From contig NZ_MUME01000107.1 in NCBI RefSeq assembly GCF_002155915.1, positions 1 to 36,579 of the forward strand: 36,579 bases of DNA. The letters are read 5' to 3'. A program made the position numbers and the translations under genes. A model generated the notes under the pieces. It worked only from the letters and a program-made list of their open reading frames with translations. It was not told the origin of the DNA and made no database searches. Origin of the DNA: Streptomyces thermovulgaris (GTDB taxonomy: Bacteria > Actinomycetota > Actinomycetes > Streptomycetales > Streptomycetaceae). How positions within the stretch are numbered: position 1 is the stretch's first letter; each line of letters starts with the position of its first letter. Below are positions 16,445-23,753 of this stretch, one piece after another.

Positions 16445-16837
16445 CACCCGGCCAGTCCCGCGCACGGCCGCTTTCCTCCGCAGCCCCTCCGGCCTTCTCC
16501 GGGCTTCTCCCCGGGGCTCCCGGGTCTTCCAGGTCTCCCCGGGGACTCTCCCGGGCGGACCGGAGCACCCGACCGGATCCGGGACACCGGGGCCCGCCCG
16601 CCGGCCGGTTCGGCGGCGCCGGTGCGAGGATGCGGCCCCGGACCGTCTCCCGTCGCTGTGCCCCTCCCGGGCCCGGGCGCCTTCCGGTCCCCAAGGAGCC
16701 GGAGGAGTACGCCGCCCCGGCCCGGAGCGTCCGGTGACCGAAAAGCGTCGGTGCCGGCACGAGGAGCCATCGGTAGGTTGTGACGCGTACGACGCATTCC
16801 GCCCCACGCGTACGACGCGCCCGTCCCGAGGAGCACG
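16445..16837. other. 393-bp intergenic region upstream of the aldehyde dehydrogenase
   Basis: No gene is supported. The first 250 bases are GC-rich, with several CCCGGG-type short palindromes that may help terminate sortase transcription. The last 90 bases carry the promoter-like and repeated elements listed separately. Confidence 0.55.
16751..16818 (+). promoter_or_regulatory. promoter/operator candidate of the aldehyde dehydrogenase gene: palindrome plus 13-bp direct repeats
   Basis: GTGCCGGCAC (16751-16760) is a perfect palindrome, TAGGTT (16774-16779) is a possible -10, and ACGCGTACGACGC is repeated exactly at 16783-16795 and 16806-16818. The repeat period is 23 bp, about two helical turns. 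The copies flank the expected transcription start, so a repressor or the sensing of its own transcript is plausible. Confidence 0.5.
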
Positions 16838-18226
16838 ATGAAGGCACATGACGGCATGTACATCGACGGCGCCTGGCGCCCCGCCGCGGGCAAGGACGTC
16901 ATCGAGGTGGTGAACCCGGCCGACGAGCAGGTCATCGCCACCGTGCCGGCGGGCACCGCCGAGGACGTGGACGCGGCCGTGCGCGCCGCCCGCGCCGCCC
17001 TCCCCGGCTGGGCCGCGACGCCGCCCGCCGAGCGGGCCGCCCGCCTGGCCGCCCTGCGGGACGTGCTGGTGGCCCGCGAGGAGGAGATCGCCGAGACCGT
17101 CACCGCCGAGCTCGGCTCGCCGCTCGCCTTCTCCCGGACGGTCCATGTGGGCGTGCCGATCGCGGTCGCCGGCTCCTACGCCGACCTCGCGGCGACGTAC
17201 GTCTTCGAGGAGAAGGTGGGCAACTCCACCGTGTACCACGAGCCGGTCGGCGTGGTCGGTGCGATCACCCCCTGGAACTACCCGCTGCACCAGATCGTCG
17301 CCAAGGCCGCCCCGGCGCTGGCCGCGGGCTGCACGATCGTGCTGAAGCCGGCCGAGGACACCCCGCTCACCGCCCGGCTCCTCGCCGAGGCAGTCCATGA
17401 GGCCGGGGTTCCGGCGGGTGTCCTCAACCTGGTCACCGGCCTCGGTCCGGTCGCCGGGCAGGCCCTCGTCGAGCACCCGGACGTCGATCTGGTCTCCTTC
17501 ACCGGCTCCACGGCCGTCGGCCGGCGGATCGGCGCGACGGCGGGCGCCGCCGTCAAGCGGGTCGCCCTGGAGCTGGGCGGCAAGTCCGCCAACGTCATCC
17601 TGCCGAGCGCGGATCTGGCCCGGGCCGTCAACGTCGGTGTCGCCAATGTGATGGCCAACTCCGGCCAGACGTGCAGCGCCTGGACCCGGATGCTGGTGCA
17701 CCGCGACCAGTACGACGAGGCCGTCGAGCTCGCCGCGACGGCCGCCGCGAAGTACGGCGACCGCATCGGCCCGCTGGTGAGCGCCGCACAGCGGGCACGC
17801 GTGCGCGGTTACATCGAGAAGGGGATCGCCGAGGGCGCCCGCCTGGTCGCCGGCGGACCCGAATCCCCGCGGGACAAGGGCTACTTCGTCAGCCCCACCG
17901 TCTTCGCCGACGTCACCCCCGAGATGACCGTCGCCCAGGAGGAGATCTTCGGTCCGGTCCTGTGCGTCCTGCGCTACGAGGACGAGGAGGACGCCCTGCG
18001 CATCGCCAACGGCACGGTCTACGGTCTCGCCGGGGCCGTCTGGGCGGGCGACGAGGCCGAGGCGGTGGCCTTCGCCCGCCGCATGGACACCGGCCAGGTC
18101 GACATCAACGGCGGCCGCTTCAACCCCCTGGCCCCCTTCGGCGGCTACAAGCAGTCCGGCGTCGGCCGTGAACTCGGCACCTACGGCCTGGCCGAGTACC
18201 TGCAGACCAAGTCCCTCCAGTTCTAG
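16838..18226 (+). CDS. NAD(P)-dependent aldehyde dehydrogenase
   Basis: A 462-residue ALDH-superfamily enzyme oxidising aldehydes to acids. It has [33 protein letters not shown] (cofactor and oxyanion region), [11 protein letters not shown], the catalytic Glu245 in [10 protein letters not shown], the nucleophile Cys279 in [12 protein letters not shown], and [20 protein letters not shown]. The ATG follows GAGGAG at good distance. The zinc alcohol dehydrogenase follows on the same strand after 81 bases, so the pair could convert an alcohol to an acid through an aldehyde. The natural substrate is unknown. The upstream direct repeats point to specific regulation. Confidence 0.95.
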   Translation: MKAHDGMYIDGAWRPAAGKDVIEVVNPADEQVIATVPAGTAEDVDAAVRAARAALPGWAATPPAERAARLAALRDVLVAREEEIAETVTAELGSPLAFSRTVHVGVPIAVAGSYADLAATYVFEEKVGNSTVYHEPVGVVGAITPWNYPLHQIVAKAAPALAAGCTIVLKPAEDTPLTARLLAEAVHEAGVPAGVLNLVTGLGPVAGQALVEHPDVDLVSFTGSTAVGRRIGATAGAAVKRVALELGGKSANVILPSADLARAVNVGVANVMANSGQTCSAWTRMLVHRDQYDEAVELAATAAAKYGDRIGPLVSAAQRARVRGYIEKGIAEGARLVAGGPESPRDKGYFVSPTVFADVTPEMTVAQEEIFGPVLCVLRYEDEEDALRIANGTVYGLAGAVWAGDEAEAVAFARRMDTGQVDINGGRFNPLAPFGGYKQSGVGRELGTYGLAEYLQTKSLQF

Positions 18227-18307
18227 GCGCTTTCAGCCCCAGGCCCTCCGACTTCAGCCTCTCGTCCCCTGTCCCTCCGTCCCCCGTCCCAAGGGAGTCA
18301 CCACGTC

Positions 18308-19390
18308 ATGGCCGTACGTGCCGCCGTCCTGCCCGCCATCGGCTCCCCGCTGGAGATCACTCGGATCGAGCTGCCGGAGCCCGGCCCCGGCCAGGTCCGG
18401 GTCCGGCTGGCCGCCGCCGGGGTCTGCCACTCGGACCTGTCGCTGAGCAACGGCACGATGCGGGTGCCGGTGCCGGCCGTGCTCGGTCACGAGGGCGCGG
18501 GAACCGTCCTCGCCGTCGGCGAGGGGGTCACCCATGTCGCACCGGGCGACGCCGTCGTCCTCAACTGGGCGCCGTCGTGCGGGGAGTGCCACAGCTGTGC
18601 GCTCGGTGAGGTGTGGCTGTGCGCCAACGCGCTGAACGGCATCGCCGGCGTCCACGCCCGCACCACCGACGGCACCGAACTGCACCCCGGTCTCAACGTC
18701 GCCGCCTTCGCCGAGGAGACGGTCGTCGCCTCCTCCTGCGTCCTGCCCCTTCCGGACGGGGTCCCGCTCACCGACGCCGCGCTTCTCGGCTGCGCCGTCC
18801 TCACCGGATACGGAGCCGTCCACCACTCGGCGAAGGTGCAGCCGGGGGAGACCGTCGCGGTGTTCGGCGTCGGCGGCGTCGGCCTGGCCGTCCTCCAGGC
18901 CGCCCGGATCGCGGGCGCGGCCAGGATCGTCGCCGTCGACGTGACCCCGCAGAAGGAGGAGCTGGCCCGCCGTGCGGGCGCCACGGACTACCTCCTCGCC
19001 TCCGGGAACACGCCCCGCGAGATCCGCGCCCTCACCGGCGGACAGGGCGTCGACGTCTCCGTCGAGTGCGTGGGCCGCGCGGCCAGCATCCGCGCCGCCT
19101 GGGACTCCACCCGCCGCGGCGGCCGTACGACGGTCGTCGGCATCGGCGGCAAGGACCAGCAGGTCACCTTCAACGCCCTGGAGATCTTCCACTGGGGCCG
19201 CACCCTGACCGGCTGCGTCTACGGCAACTCCGACCCGGCCAAGGACCTGCCCGTGCTCGCCGCCCATGTCCGTGCCGGCCGCCTGGACCTGGGCGCCCTG
19301 GTGACCGAACGGATCGCCCTGGACGGCATTCCGGCCGCCTTCGAGACCATGCTGGCGGGCAAGGGAGGACGGGCCCTGGTGGTCTTCTGA
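18308..19390 (+). CDS. zinc-dependent alcohol dehydrogenase (class III-like MDR)
   Basis: A 360-residue medium-chain dehydrogenase. The catalytic zinc site uses Cys40 (GVCHSDLS), His61-Glu62 (GHEGAG) and a Cys near 169 (LLGCAVLTGYGA). The structural zinc site is Cys91-Cys94-Cys97-Cys105 (CGECHSCALGEVWLC). The nucleotide fold is VAVFGVGGVGLAVLQAARIAGA with an acidic Asp after the second strand (IVAVDV), which suggests NAD(H). The arrangement resembles formaldehyde/mycothiol-type and benzyl-alcohol-type dehydrogenases; which one is not clear. It follows the aldehyde dehydrogenase and ends just before a perfect hairpin. An AAGGGAG site precedes the ATG. Confidence 0.93.
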   Translation: MAVRAAVLPAIGSPLEITRIELPEPGPGQVRVRLAAAGVCHSDLSLSNGTMRVPVPAVLGHEGAGTVLAVGEGVTHVAPGDAVVLNWAPSCGECHSCALGEVWLCANALNGIAGVHARTTDGTELHPGLNVAAFAEETVVASSCVLPLPDGVPLTDAALLGCAVLTGYGAVHHSAKVQPGETVAVFGVGGVGLAVLQAARIAGAARIVAVDVTPQKEELARRAGATDYLLASGNTPREIRALTGGQGVDVSVECVGRAASIRAAWDSTRRGGRTTVVGIGGKDQQVTFNALEIFHWGRTLTGCVYGNSDPAKDLPVLAAHVRAGRLDLGALVTERIALDGIPAAFETMLAGKGGRALVVF

Positions 19391-19410
19391 CCCCGGTGGT
19401 CCGCTGACCG

Positions 19411-19442
19411 CCGCCGTGGACCGGGCGCCCGGTCCACGGCGG
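19411..19442. terminator. 32-bp perfect palindrome between convergent genes
   Basis: CCGCCGTGGACCGGGC (19411-19426) is followed directly by its exact reverse complement (19427-19442). It lies 20 bases after the alcohol dehydrogenase stop and 74 bases from the convergent regulator's stop. A very stable hairpin/cruciform without a T-run; most likely a bidirectional terminator. Confidence 0.85.
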
Positions 19443-19515
19443 GGAAAGCGCCCGTGGCGAGAAGAGTCCGCCGGACGGCCGCCGGCTTCCCGGCCTCGGG
19501 ACCGCGTGCGGGAAC

Positions 19516-20226
19516 TCAGCGCAGTGCCGCCGCCTCGATCCCCAGCAGCTCCGCCAGGGCCCGCTCGCCCGCCGCCGTGACCCTCACCGCGCGCCCGGAG
19601 CCGATGCGTACGCACCAGCCCGCGTCGAAGGCGTGCCGGCACAGGGCCGCACCGGCGGCCCCCGCGAGATGAGGGCGCCGCTCCGTCCAGTCCAGGCAGG
19701 CCCGGGCCAGCGGACGCCGGCTTCTGCGGTCCAGTCCGATGCCCAGGGCGTCGAACCAGGCCAGCCCCGCGTCCGTGAGCGCGAAACCGGTGTCCTGCCG
19801 CAGCAGCCCCCGCGCGGCCAGCGCGTCCGTCACCACGATGCCCAGCCGTCCCGCGAGATGGTCGTAGCAGGTGCGGCCGCGGGCCATCGCCGACGCGGCG
19901 CCGGCCTCCCGCAGCGTGCGCGGCCGGTGCACGGCCTCCGGGGCGATCCGGGCGGCCAGGTCCTCCACCAGCTGGGCGACCTCCGCACCGGCCAGACGTA
20001 CATAGCGGTGCCGCCCCTGCCGCTCCTCGGCCAGCAGCCCGCCGGCGACGAGCTTGTCCAGATGCTCGCTGAGCGTGGAGGCGGCGACCCCCGCGTGCCG
20101 GGCCAGCTCCCCGGCCGTCCACGCCCGTTGGTCGAGCAGCGCCAGCAGACACGCGGCGCGGGTCTCGTCGGCGAGCAGCCCGGCGAGCGCGGCGAGGGCC
20201 CGTGCCCGGGCGTCCTTGGCAGTCAC
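19516..20226 (-). CDS. ArsR-type winged-helix regulator
   Basis: A 236-residue protein whose N-terminal 80 residues are an ArsR/SmtB winged helix (LAALAGLLADETRAACLLALLDQRAWTAGELARHAGVAASTLSEHLDKLVAGGLLAEERQGRHRYVRL). The remaining part (RTLREAGAASAMARGRTCYDHLAGRLGIVVTDALAARGLL ... ALTDAGLAWFDALGI) is an extension seen in a long ArsR-like actinobacterial group, with several Cys and His residues (RTCYDH, RACLDW, ALCRHAF). No classical CxC metal motif is present in the recognition region. GTG at 20226 has GGAG upstream at short distance. It is divergent from the YiaA/B gene. Its effector is not identifiable. Confidence 0.85.
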   Translation of the reverse strand: MTAKDARARALAALAGLLADETRAACLLALLDQRAWTAGELARHAGVAASTLSEHLDKLVAGGLLAEERQGRHRYVRLAGAEVAQLVEDLAARIAPEAVHRPRTLREAGAASAMARGRTCYDHLAGRLGIVVTDALAARGLLRQDTGFALTDAGLAWFDALGIGLDRRSRRPLARACLDWTERRPHLAGAAGAALCRHAFDAGWCVRIGSGRAVRVTAAGERALAELLGIEAAALR

Positions 20227-20421
20227 GTGCTCCAGGATGGGGCACCCGTGCTTCGGCCGTCGCCGAAGTGCGCCCCGCGGTCCGCGTCGTCCGGCCGTGC
20301 TGCTGCTCGTCCTGCCCTGCCGCCCGGCCCCCGGGGACCGGGTCCCCGGGGGGCTGCCGAGCACGGGAACCGGGCATCCCGGCGGATGCGGCCCCGGCCA
20401 CACCCGCCGATGCCTGCCGGC

Positions 20422-20703
20422 ATGAGCGGCACACCGATCAAGCAGCAGAGCACGGCTGCCTTCCACGCTCAGGCCGTCGTCTCCTTCGCGGTCTCCCTGG
20501 CGGCCACCGCCATCGGCACCGTCCGACTGGACGCCGGGGTGCGGGCCCTCCTGGCCGTCGCCGTCCTGTATCCGGTCACCTCCGCCCTCACCCTCGCCAA
20601 GGTCATCAGGGACCGCCAGGAGGCCGGACGGCTCGCCAACCGGGCCGACCAGGCCCGTCCGGAAGAACTCCTCGCCGCGCACGACCCGTTCGAGAAACCG
20701 TGA
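20422..20703 (+). CDS. YiaA/YiaB family two-helix inner-membrane protein
   Basis: A 93-residue protein with two hydrophobic helices (VVSFAVSLAATAIGTVRL and VRALLAVAVLYPVTSALTLAKVIRDR), the YiaA/B two-helix domain. Function of the family is unknown. The start MSGTPIKQQSTAAF matches how Streptomyces members begin as I remember them; another in-frame ATG lies four codons upstream (20410). Neither has an obvious ribosome-binding site. It ends 96 bases before the TetR gene on the same strand. The opposing ArsR-type gene diverges from it. Confidence 0.85.
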   Translation: MSGTPIKQQSTAAFHAQAVVSFAVSLAATAIGTVRLDAGVRALLAVAVLYPVTSALTLAKVIRDRQEAGRLANRADQARPEELLAAHDPFEKP

Positions 20704-20735
20704 TCCGGTTGCGTCACTCCACCGTCCCGGGGACG

Positions 20736-20751
20736 CTAAGCGCCCGCTCAT
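20736..20751. promoter_or_regulatory. imperfect copy of the CTAAGC-N4-GCTTAG operator upstream of the TetR gene
   Basis: CTAAGC (20736-20741), four bases, then GCTCAT (20746-20751). It matches the perfect palindrome upstream of maoC at 10 of 12 arm positions. It lies 49 bases before the TetR start, fitting autoregulation by that protein. Confidence 0.5.
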
Positions 20752-20799
20752 CCTCGGCGGTATGGTGGACCCCTTGAGGCAGAGAGGGGCAAGCAAGCG

Positions 20800-21498
20800 A
20801 TGAGTACGGCGGAGGAGAGGGCCGACAGCGACCTGCAGTCGTGGGCCGAGGTCACCCCGGACGCGGCCCGGCGGCTGCTGCTGGCCGCCGTGGAGGCCTT
20901 CGCCGAGCGGGGCTACCACGCGACGACGACGCGCGACATCGCGAGCCGGGCCGGAATGAGCCCGGCCGCGCTCTACATCCACTACAAGACCAAGGAAGAG
21001 CTGCTCCACCGCATCAGCCGGATCGGCCACGAGAAGGCACTGGAGATCCTGCGCACGGCCGCCCGGCGCGAGGGCAGCGCGACCGAGCGGCTCGCCGACG
21101 CCGTGAGCTCCTTCGTCCGCTGGCACGCCAGGGGGCGCACCACCGCGCGGGTCGTCCAGTACGAGCTGGACTCCCTCGGGCCGGACGCCCGCGCGGAGAT
21201 CCTCGCGCTGCGCCGCCAGGTCGACGCCGAGGTCCGCGGGATCATCGAGGAGGGGGCGGCCTCGGGCGAGTTCGACGTCCTGGACGTCCAGGGCACCACG
21301 CTGGCCGTGCTGTCCCTGTGCATCGACGTCGCCCGCTGGTTCAACGTCGACGGTCCCCGCACCCCGGAGGAGATCGGCGAGCTCTACGCCGACCTGGTGC
21401 TGCGGATGGTCGGGGCCAAGAAGGCCGGGCACGGGGTCGGGAAGGCCGAGGGGCAGGGCCGGATCCCCGTGGACGGTCCCGGTCCCCGTGGACGATGA
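20800..21498 (+). CDS. TetR-family regulator, probable controller of maoC
   Basis: A 232-residue regulator with the TetR HTH (RRLLLAAVEAFAERGYHATTTRDIASRAGMSPAALYIHYKTKEELLHRI) and a helical C-terminal domain with the SLCIDVARWFN segment typical of acyl-CoA or fatty-acid-linked TetR proteins. ATG at 20800 follows AGAGGGG. It converges on maoC. The palindrome CTAAGC-N4-GCTTAG occurs in the maoC promoter and, imperfectly, in its own, which supports it as the regulator of both. The last 20 residues are a low-complexity Gly/Pro extension. The ligand is unknown; an acyl-CoA is a reasonable guess given the maoC link. Confidence 0.9.
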   Translation: MSTAEERADSDLQSWAEVTPDAARRLLLAAVEAFAERGYHATTTRDIASRAGMSPAALYIHYKTKEELLHRISRIGHEKALEILRTAARREGSATERLADAVSSFVRWHARGRTTARVVQYELDSLGPDARAEILALRRQVDAEVRGIIEEGAASGEFDVLDVQGTTLAVLSLCIDVARWFNVDGPRTPEEIGELYADLVLRMVGAKKAGHGVGKAEGQGRIPVDGPGPRGR

Positions 21499-21601
21499 TC
21501 CCTGCGGACGGCCCGGACCGTTCCGTGGCCGACCCGGGGTCCGCTGTCCCCGCGGGGGCCCGGATCCCGTGGGCTGCGGCCGGACCGCGGGCAGCGACCG
21601 G

Positions 21602-21660
21602 CGGTGACTACAGGTAGTACCGGACCGTCGACCAACGGTGACTACAGGTAGTACCGGACC
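21602..21660. repeat. 25-bp direct repeat duplicating the 3' end of maoC
   Basis: The 25 bases at 21636-21660, which encode the last codons and stop of maoC on the minus strand, recur exactly at 21602-21626. The period is 34 bp. The second copy sits just beyond the stop codon, outside the gene, so it does not alter the protein. It looks like a local tandem duplication. Confidence 0.95.
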
Positions 21661-22103
21661 ACCGACTCCGCCACGCACACCGGCTTGTCGCCGCCCTCGC
21701 GCTCCACGGTGAAGGCGACGGTCACCTGCACCCCGCCCGGCACCTCCTCCACGCCGGTGATCACGGCGGTGCTGCGCAGCCGCGAGCCGACCGGCACGGG
21801 GGCGGGGAAGCGGACCTTGTTGGTGCCGTAGTTGACGCCCATCCGCACACCCTCGACCTTGATCAGCTGCGGCCCGAACAGCGGGAGCAGCGACAGGGTG
21901 AGATAGCCGTGGGCGATGGTGGTGCCGAAGGGGCCCGCGGCGGCCTTCTCCGGGTCCACATGGATCCACTGGTGGTCGCCGGTCGCCTCCGCGAACAGGT
22001 CGATCCGCTTCTGGTCGATCTCCAGCCAGTCGGTGTAACCCAGCTGTTCGCCCACCGCCGCCTTCAGGTCCTCGACGGACGTGAAGATCCTCGGCTCTGC
22101 CAT
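21642..22103 (-). CDS. MaoC-family (R)-specific enoyl-CoA hydratase
   Basis: A 153-residue hot-dog-fold protein. The hydratase 2 motif reads FAEATGDHQWIHVDPEKAAAGPFGTTIAHGYLTLSLLP, with Asp43 and His48 as the catalytic pair. Family members hydrate trans-2-enoyl-CoA or carry out related dehydratase steps in fatty-acid and polyketide metabolism. ATG at 22103 is supported by GGAGG eight bases upstream, so longer in-frame starts are not needed. A perfect TetR-type palindrome lies 30 bases upstream and the convergent TetR gene is the likely regulator. The 3' end is duplicated just downstream (harmless). Physiological acyl chain is unknown. Confidence 0.92.
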   Translation of the reverse strand: MAEPRIFTSVEDLKAAVGEQLGYTDWLEIDQKRIDLFAEATGDHQWIHVDPEKAAAGPFGTTIAHGYLTLSLLPLFGPQLIKVEGVRMGVNYGTNKVRFPAPVPVGSRLRSTAVITGVEEVPGGVQVTVAFTVEREGGDKPVCVAESVVRYYL

Positions 22104-22132
22104 GTGCCCGGCCTCCGCATCGCACATCATCT

Positions 22133-22148
22133 CTAAGCGACTGCTTAG
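22133..22148. promoter_or_regulatory. TetR-type operator upstream of maoC
   Basis: CTAAGCGACTGCTTAG has perfect 6-bp arms with a 4-bp centre, 30 bases upstream of the maoC ATG. It is an AT-containing island in GC-rich surroundings. The sequence fits operators of TetR proteins that control acyl-CoA genes. A related copy precedes the TetR gene at 20736. Confidence 0.65.
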
Positions 22149-22175
22149 CATGGTCGGGTGGGAGGCCCCTGTCAA

Positions 22176-22213
22176 TGGACCGGACGGGGGGCGCGGTGGG
22201 TAGGCTCTCACGA
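22176..22213 (+). promoter_or_regulatory. soxR promoter, probably leaderless
   Basis: TGGACC (22176-22181) and TAGGCT (22201-22206) with a 19-bp spacer. The expected start is 7-8 bases after the -10, at or next to the GTG at 22214, so the mRNA would lack a leader. No ribosome-binding site precedes the GTG. Confidence 0.55.
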
Positions 22214-22690
22214 GTGCCCCAGATCCCCGAGAAGATCCACGAACTGACCGTCGGCCAGGTGGCCGCACGCAGCGGCGCCACGGTCTCCGCCCTGCGCTTC
22301 TACGAGTCCAAGGGGCTGATCAAGAGCCGTCGCACGGCGGGCAATCAGCGCCGTTACTCCCGTGACACCCTGCGCCGGGTCGCCTTCGTCCGGGCCGCGC
22401 AGCGCGTCGGCATCCCGCTCGCCACGATCCGCGAGGCGCTCGCCCGGCTGCCCGAGGAACGCACTCCCACCCGGGAGGACTGGGCCCGCCTCTCCGCGGC
22501 CTGGCGCTCCGAGCTGGACGAGCGCATCAAGCAGCTCAGCCGCCTCCGCGACCATCTCACCGACTGCATCGGCTGCGGCTGTCTGTCCCTGGACACCTGC
22601 GTCCTGTCCAACCCGGACGACGTCTTCGGCGAACGTCTGACGGGCTCGCGTCTGATGGTGGAGCGCGGGAGCGGGGACACGTCCGCGTGA
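22214..22690 (+). CDS. soxR: redox-sensing transcriptional activator SoxR
   Basis: A 158-residue MerR-family activator. The DNA-binding domain is HELTVGQVAARSGATVSALRFYESKGLIKSRRTAGNQRRYSRDTLRRV, a helix dimer arm follows, and the sensor is Cys118-Cys121-Cys123-Cys129 (CIGCGCLSLDTC), the CX2CXCX5C site that binds a [2Fe-2S] cluster. Oxidation by redox-cycling compounds makes it active. In Streptomyces it responds to the organism's own pigmented antibiotics such as actinorhodin and controls a few oxidoreductase genes elsewhere. I chose GTG 22214 because the protein then begins PQIPEKIHELTVGQ, the usual N-terminus; the upstream ATG frame has no signal. I see no SoxR box in the window. Confidence 0.97.
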   Translation: MPQIPEKIHELTVGQVAARSGATVSALRFYESKGLIKSRRTAGNQRRYSRDTLRRVAFVRAAQRVGIPLATIREALARLPEERTPTREDWARLSAAWRSELDERIKQLSRLRDHLTDCIGCGCLSLDTCVLSNPDDVFGERLTGSRLMVERGSGDTSA

Positions 22691-22698
22691 CTGCGGGC

Positions 22699-22844
22699 AC
22701 GCCGGATCCGGCCGCCCGGATCCGGCGTCCCGGCCGGCCCGCGGGCGTGCCGGCCCGCTCCCGCGCTGTTCCCGTCCTGCCGCACCGGCGGTCCCCCGGC
22801 CGCCGGGCGGGCATCACGGCCGCACCGGCGGCCGTGCGGCAGGA
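22699..22844. terminator. nested hairpins between soxR and the convergent zinc-ribbon gene
   Basis: Hairpin 1: ACGCCGGATCCG (22699-22710) pairs perfectly with CGGATCCGGCGT (22717-22728) around a 6-base loop. Hairpin 2: CACGGCCGC (22815-22823) with GCGGCCGTG (22828-22836). An outer pair TCCTGCCGCAC (22775-22785) with GTGCGGCAGGA (22834-22844) overlaps it. Likely bidirectional termination; no gene is seen here. Confidence 0.75.
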
Positions 22845-22863
22845 CCGGCGCACCCCGGCGTGC

Positions 22864-23466
22864 TCAGGCGGACACCAGCAGCTCCCCCCGCCGGGCGTGC
22901 TCCAGGGCCTCGGGGGTGAGGACCGGACGCGGCACCAGGATTCCGCACCGTGTGCAGACGGGGCCGGACGACGGCTCGTGGTCCAGGTCGTACGTCCAGA
23001 CCAGCCGCTCCCCGCCGCACACCGGGCACGCCGTGCCCGGTTCGCGCTCCAGCGCGGCGATCAGCCGGCGCAGCACCTCGGCCAGCGGCTCGTGCGGGTG
23101 CACCCGTGGGTCGTCGCACCAGGCCACCCCGAAACCGCCCCAGGTCATCCGGTGCCAGTCGTCCACGCTGCCGGGCCTGCGCAGCCCCTCGTGCTTCTCC
23201 TTCTTGCGGCGCCTGGCGAACTCCACCTCGTAGGCGAGCCACACCGCACGCGCCTCCTCCAGCTCCTCCAGTGCGGCCACGAGCCGCGCCGGATCGGGGG
23301 ACCTGTCCTCGGGGTCGAACCCCGCCCTGGAGCACAGATGGTCCCAGGTCGCCCTGTGTCCGTACGGCGCGAACCGCTCCAGACACTTGCGCAGCGAGTA
23401 GCGCCGCAGCGCCAGGTCGCACCGCGGGTCCCTCACCTGTCTCGCCAGACTCCGGAAACCGGCCAT
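22864..23466 (-). CDS. conserved-looking zinc-ribbon protein of unknown function
   Basis: A 200-residue protein. A helical N-terminal part (MAGFRSLARQVRDPRCDLALRRYSLRKCLERFAPYGHRATWDHLCSRAG) and middle (ALEELEEARAVWLAYEVEFARRRKKEKHEGL) precede two C-x2-C knuckles, CPVCGG and CTRCG, about 20 residues apart, which form a likely zinc ribbon. I do not recognise a named family. ATG at 23466 has GGAGG seven bases upstream. It is divergent from the penicillin-acylase gene, with 287 bases between, and convergent with soxR. The zinc ribbon could bind nucleic acid or act structurally. Confidence 0.75.
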   Translation of the reverse strand: MAGFRSLARQVRDPRCDLALRRYSLRKCLERFAPYGHRATWDHLCSRAGFDPEDRSPDPARLVAALEELEEARAVWLAYEVEFARRRKKEKHEGLRRPGSVDDWHRMTWGGFGVAWCDDPRVHPHEPLAEVLRRLIAALEREPGTACPVCGGERLVWTYDLDHEPSSGPVCTRCGILVPRPVLTPEALEHARRGELLVSA

Positions 23467-23753
23467 CTCCGCACCTCCGTCACATCCGCACCTGCGTGCT
23501 GCGGTCACCGCGGCGCCGTACGGCGTCCCCCGCACCGGGGCGGCGGCCGAAACCGTCGCGCGGACGTACCGCACCGGCACCGCCGTAGAGACGTGCCGGC
23601 ACCCGATCCGGCTCCATCGGTTTTCCGATGTCCGCCATAACGCCGCCCTGGTTGACCTTCACGAAGTGCTTCCAAAAAGTGACGCATGTTCATTTTCCAG
23701 CCCGGGGATACCGACGGTAACGTCCTGCCCTCACCCTGTCGGGAGGAGCCGCC
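23467..23753. other. divergent intergenic region with the acylase promoter
   Basis: 287 bases with no gene. A TTGACC at 23651 and an AT-rich stretch (GTTCATTTTCC, 23688-23698) probably belong to the acylase promoter, but no paired -10 is convincing. GGGAGGAG at 23740-23747 is the ribosome-binding site for the ATG at 23754. Confidence 0.45.

Noticed and set aside
15071..17701. Long minus-strand open frame opposite the sortase and aldehyde dehydrogenase genes
   Set aside because: The plus-strand genes have full catalytic motifs; the opposite frame has none and only reflects GC-rich codon usage.
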